Assembly: GCA_947359465.1 (NCBI GenBank) | Contig: OX375872.1 | Coordinates: forward strand, 126,120,337 to 126,184,336 | Length of the DNA: 64,000 bases | Origin: Metellina segmentata | Taxonomy: Eukaryota; Arthropoda; Arachnida; Araneae; Tetragnathidae | Reading direction: 5' to 3' | In this document: positions 61,401 through 64,000 of the stretch, piece after piece | How positions within the stretch are numbered: position 1 is the first letter of the stretch | Layout: each line of letters starts with the position of its first letter | Notes under the pieces: model-generated | What the model saw: the letters and a program-made list of their open reading frames with translations, nothing else | Database searches by the model: none | What the model was told of the DNA's origin: nothing | Made by a program: the position numbers and the translations under genes

Positions 61401-62363
61401 TATGCTGAAAGACGTTCAATCTCCATCCAGTTTCCAAAGGACGATAGCATACATTAAAATGTTTTTGGCTTAATATATTTTATGATCTATTCTCACAAAC
61501 AGCTGTTATTTTTCTCTCCTGCTTGAAAACACAATCTAAATACTTAACTCTACTTAATGAATAACCTATTGATTGTGAAAACAAATAATGGAACAGCCTA
61601 GCAAAACATTACACTGAATAATATTAAATACTTGTTGTTACATTTCTAGCATTGAACAAGTCTCACTCAATAAACATTCCTCGAAATGGGTCAATGTTTT
61701 CAAAGGCTCCAGATGAAAGAATCTCACCGTTATATTGTATACTCTAACAGGAGTATGGGGATATGAATCAGGATGCTTGCTGATGTGTATATTTCCCCCG
61801 TGGCATTAGAGAAATGAATCTTAGAAACGCAGTCTTTCACACAAACTTGACAAAAAAAACCTAACAGGTCAATCGAGATTTGAGCATTTGTAAATTGACA
61901 TGAATCACTCACAGCAGATATGAATTCAACCAGACACACCGCTGCAGAATAGTTGCTAATTATTGTTTACTTTGAGTCAGTCCCATGGAGAGAGTAAATA
62001 CAGATGCCTCAAAAAGTTTTTATAAATGCGTTGCTAATTATTGTTTACAGTCCCCATGGTAGGAAACAACACACATTTGAACTCACACCAATGCGGATCA
62101 TTTCTTCACAGACAGCTGTGTATACATGAAGTGACATAAATAGTTTAAAAGATTCCCATGGAGATACAGATCCAATGAAAGAGTCCCATGGAGATACAAA
62201 TCCTATGTAAACAACACACCAGTTGTTTAAATGGTGCTAATTACTGTAGTGACATGGCATTTAAAATTACATTTTATAGTTTTGTACTGCAAATGTAGCT
62301 TTCAATTAACAAGTAATACTTTTCATAAAACTTAATTTAATTAGTTTTAATGTCCTTCAACTA

Positions 62364-62460
62364 TATATAACCAGCAAGTATAGGTCATATTACTCTACAA
62401 AATTCTTGTTACTTAAGAATTTTGTACAGTAGTATGCCCTATACCTGCTGATCATATATA
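62364..62460. repeat. 97-nt hairpin, copy 7
   Basis: Same fold as at 22544. Confidence 0.8.
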
Positions 62461-63702
62461 TATATATTTGATACAGTATTTGTAAATGTGAATGCAGCAC
62501 CATCTCATAGCAAGCCCCATGAATGACTTGTATGTGTGTGAACAGTTACAAATACATAATCTTTTGTAGGTGCAGTCTATCCCATCAGGATTTGAGAAGT
62601 TAATCGAAACAGGGTTTGTGCATGGTAGGAATTTACAACACAGACATGCACGTTCAATCTGGGACAGTGTTTGTAAATGTGAATGCAGCTCACTTGTGAA
62701 CAGTTACAATCGGTATGTAAATCTGCCATGACATTGAATTTAAAAAAAAGTATTTTCTTCCTATTGCCACATGTGTCGAGATCAATCCAGCCAAAAATAA
62801 CAACCAGTGTCAAATAAATTACCAGCAACCTAAAATGTTTTTTTTACTTGAAATGAAATATCAACCAGTTTTAGTTTCCAATCCAAAAAAAGTAAATTAG
62901 CAAGCCAGAATTCACAACAGTTGCGTTTATCAACAAAAAAGCACCGTTTTGCTTCAAATGTAAACAATACTTGGGAAAATGAAACCCTGATCCAATACAG
63001 ATTTAACATGCACATGAATTTAGAAAAATGAAACAATGACTACAGATTTAACGTGCACCAGATTTAAACAATGAAACCATGACAGTTGTAAAGGCACAAC
63101 CAATTGATTTGTACACTAGATTTGGGAAAATGAAACCCTGATCCTTTTCAAGAATCTAAACACAGTAACACCAAAAATGTTTGTCTGAAACCTTTTCCTA
63201 AAAAAAACATTTCTGAAACCTTTTACTAAAAATACAGGAGACAGGTGCATGTTAAATCTGTTGTCTTGGATCAGGATTTCATTTTCCTAAAATTAAGGAG
63301 AAAGCTGCATGTTAAATCTGTTGTCTTGAGGTTATTCAATGGGATGTGGATAGTTCTCATGGGAACTGAAACCTGGTTGGGTGTATGTTACACGAGTTTT
63401 ATACATGGCATGGAAAAGGGTTCTAGCAAGATATTCTATAGCAACCACAACTCATTTAAAAAGGTAACTAAAAATACATACCAACTTAGTGCAATGAATC
63501 ACAAAGCATGCTCAAAGAACAGGTGCACATTCAATTTATTGTCATGGGATATGAATTCCATCCAAGGATCCTAGCTCAGGTGTTGTATGGATCTTTCATA
63601 TGAGAACTGAAACATGGATTGGGTTTGAGAGAATAGCATGGGAAAATAAGTTGATACTGAAAAAAACAACCACTGATTGAGAACCAGATAAATCAGTCCA
63701 AT

Positions 63703-64000
63703 AACACATCACAACGAATGAATACTAAATTGAGTTCAATGAGCATAATCAAATCTCACATGTCAAATAAACATTTAATCGGATCTTGTAACTAGAGAGA
63801 AATGAATGAATATCTCACCACTGCACACCAAAAAGTATATTCTAGCATGTCATAAAGATCGGAGCATCACAAAACAAATACAATAGATACTTTCAGGGCC
63901 ATCAAATCTTATAAATAGGTATAAATGAGAAGCATTTGTGAATAATCAATGCAAAATCCATACCTTTATATCTTCCAGGAGTACGGGGATATGAATCAGG
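63703..64000 (+). repeat. Macrosatellite unit, copy 8 (first 298 bp)
   Basis: The array continues past the window. This start carries AAATACAATAG, GCATTTGTG and GTACGGGGAT, the combination otherwise found only in copies 3 and 4. Confidence 0.96.

Larger units (their letters stand above)
57434..63702 (+). repeat. Macrosatellite unit, copy 7 (6,269 bp)
   Basis: It is close to copy 6 at first. From about 62730 it carries variants shared only with copy 2: GAATTTAAAAAAAAGT, and AAAACATTTCTG near 63205. Confidence 0.97.

Noticed and set aside
17575..64000. rDNA, histone or other tandem gene cluster as explanation of the array
   Set aside because: No rRNA, 5S, histone, snRNA or tRNA sequence was recognised in a unit, and the unit's open frames are short and unlike known families.

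Overview
The window is AT-rich eukaryotic nuclear DNA. It has no operons or bacterial-style genes. It holds decayed Tc1/mariner, hAT, Merlin and Copia elements and a few spliced-exon candidates. The Tc1-like transposase types and the Copia and Merlin families fit an arthropod, and my best guess is a chelicerate such as a spider. That assignment is inference only.

Positions 1-14,700 are ordinary intergenic or intronic sequence with old transposons: a Tc1-like deletion derivative with inverted ends (1401-2191), a mariner-like element (2234-3058), a second Tc1-like copy (4672-5799), a hAT-type MITE with iterated GTGCACC motifs (5803-6358), a second hAT-type MITE (7377-8025) inside duplicated sequence, and a Merlin/IS1595-type remnant (10785-11180). 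Short exon-like pieces with good splice signals lie at 521-574 (+), 3385-3438 (+), 3533-3640 (-) and 12456-12580 (+). I cannot name their genes.

Positions 14,690-17,574 hold a 3'-truncated Copia retrotransposon on the minus strand: one LTR, a primer-binding site, gag, protease, integrase and the first part of reverse transcriptase. It is one reading frame with three nonsense codons.

From 17,575 to the end, and beyond it, runs a head-to-tail macrosatellite with a unit of about 6.27 kb. There are seven complete copies (starts 17575, 24097, 30385, 36667, 44885, 51163, 57434) and the start of an eighth (63703). Copy 4 is 8.2 kb because a 1,937-bp hAT-like transposon with an 8-bp target duplication sits in it. 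The unit is a composite. It holds the 5' end of another Copia-type element (LTR, primer site and gag N-terminus), a 0.93-kb block that also exists as one diverged copy outside the array at 9253-10127, a 1.04-kb module present twice, a recurring motif of about 43 bp in both orientations, and a 97-nt imperfect hairpin kept in all seven copies. I see no convincing protein gene in the unit.

The array carries readable history. Copy 1, at the edge, retains segments deleted in later copies. Copies 1-2 share a state lost in copies 3-7. Copies 7-8 repeat the diagnostic variants of copies 2-3, which suggests a five-unit (about 33.3 kb) higher-order period or a recent segmental duplication. The possible novelty in the window is this macrosatellite, its outside relative and its embedded hairpin.
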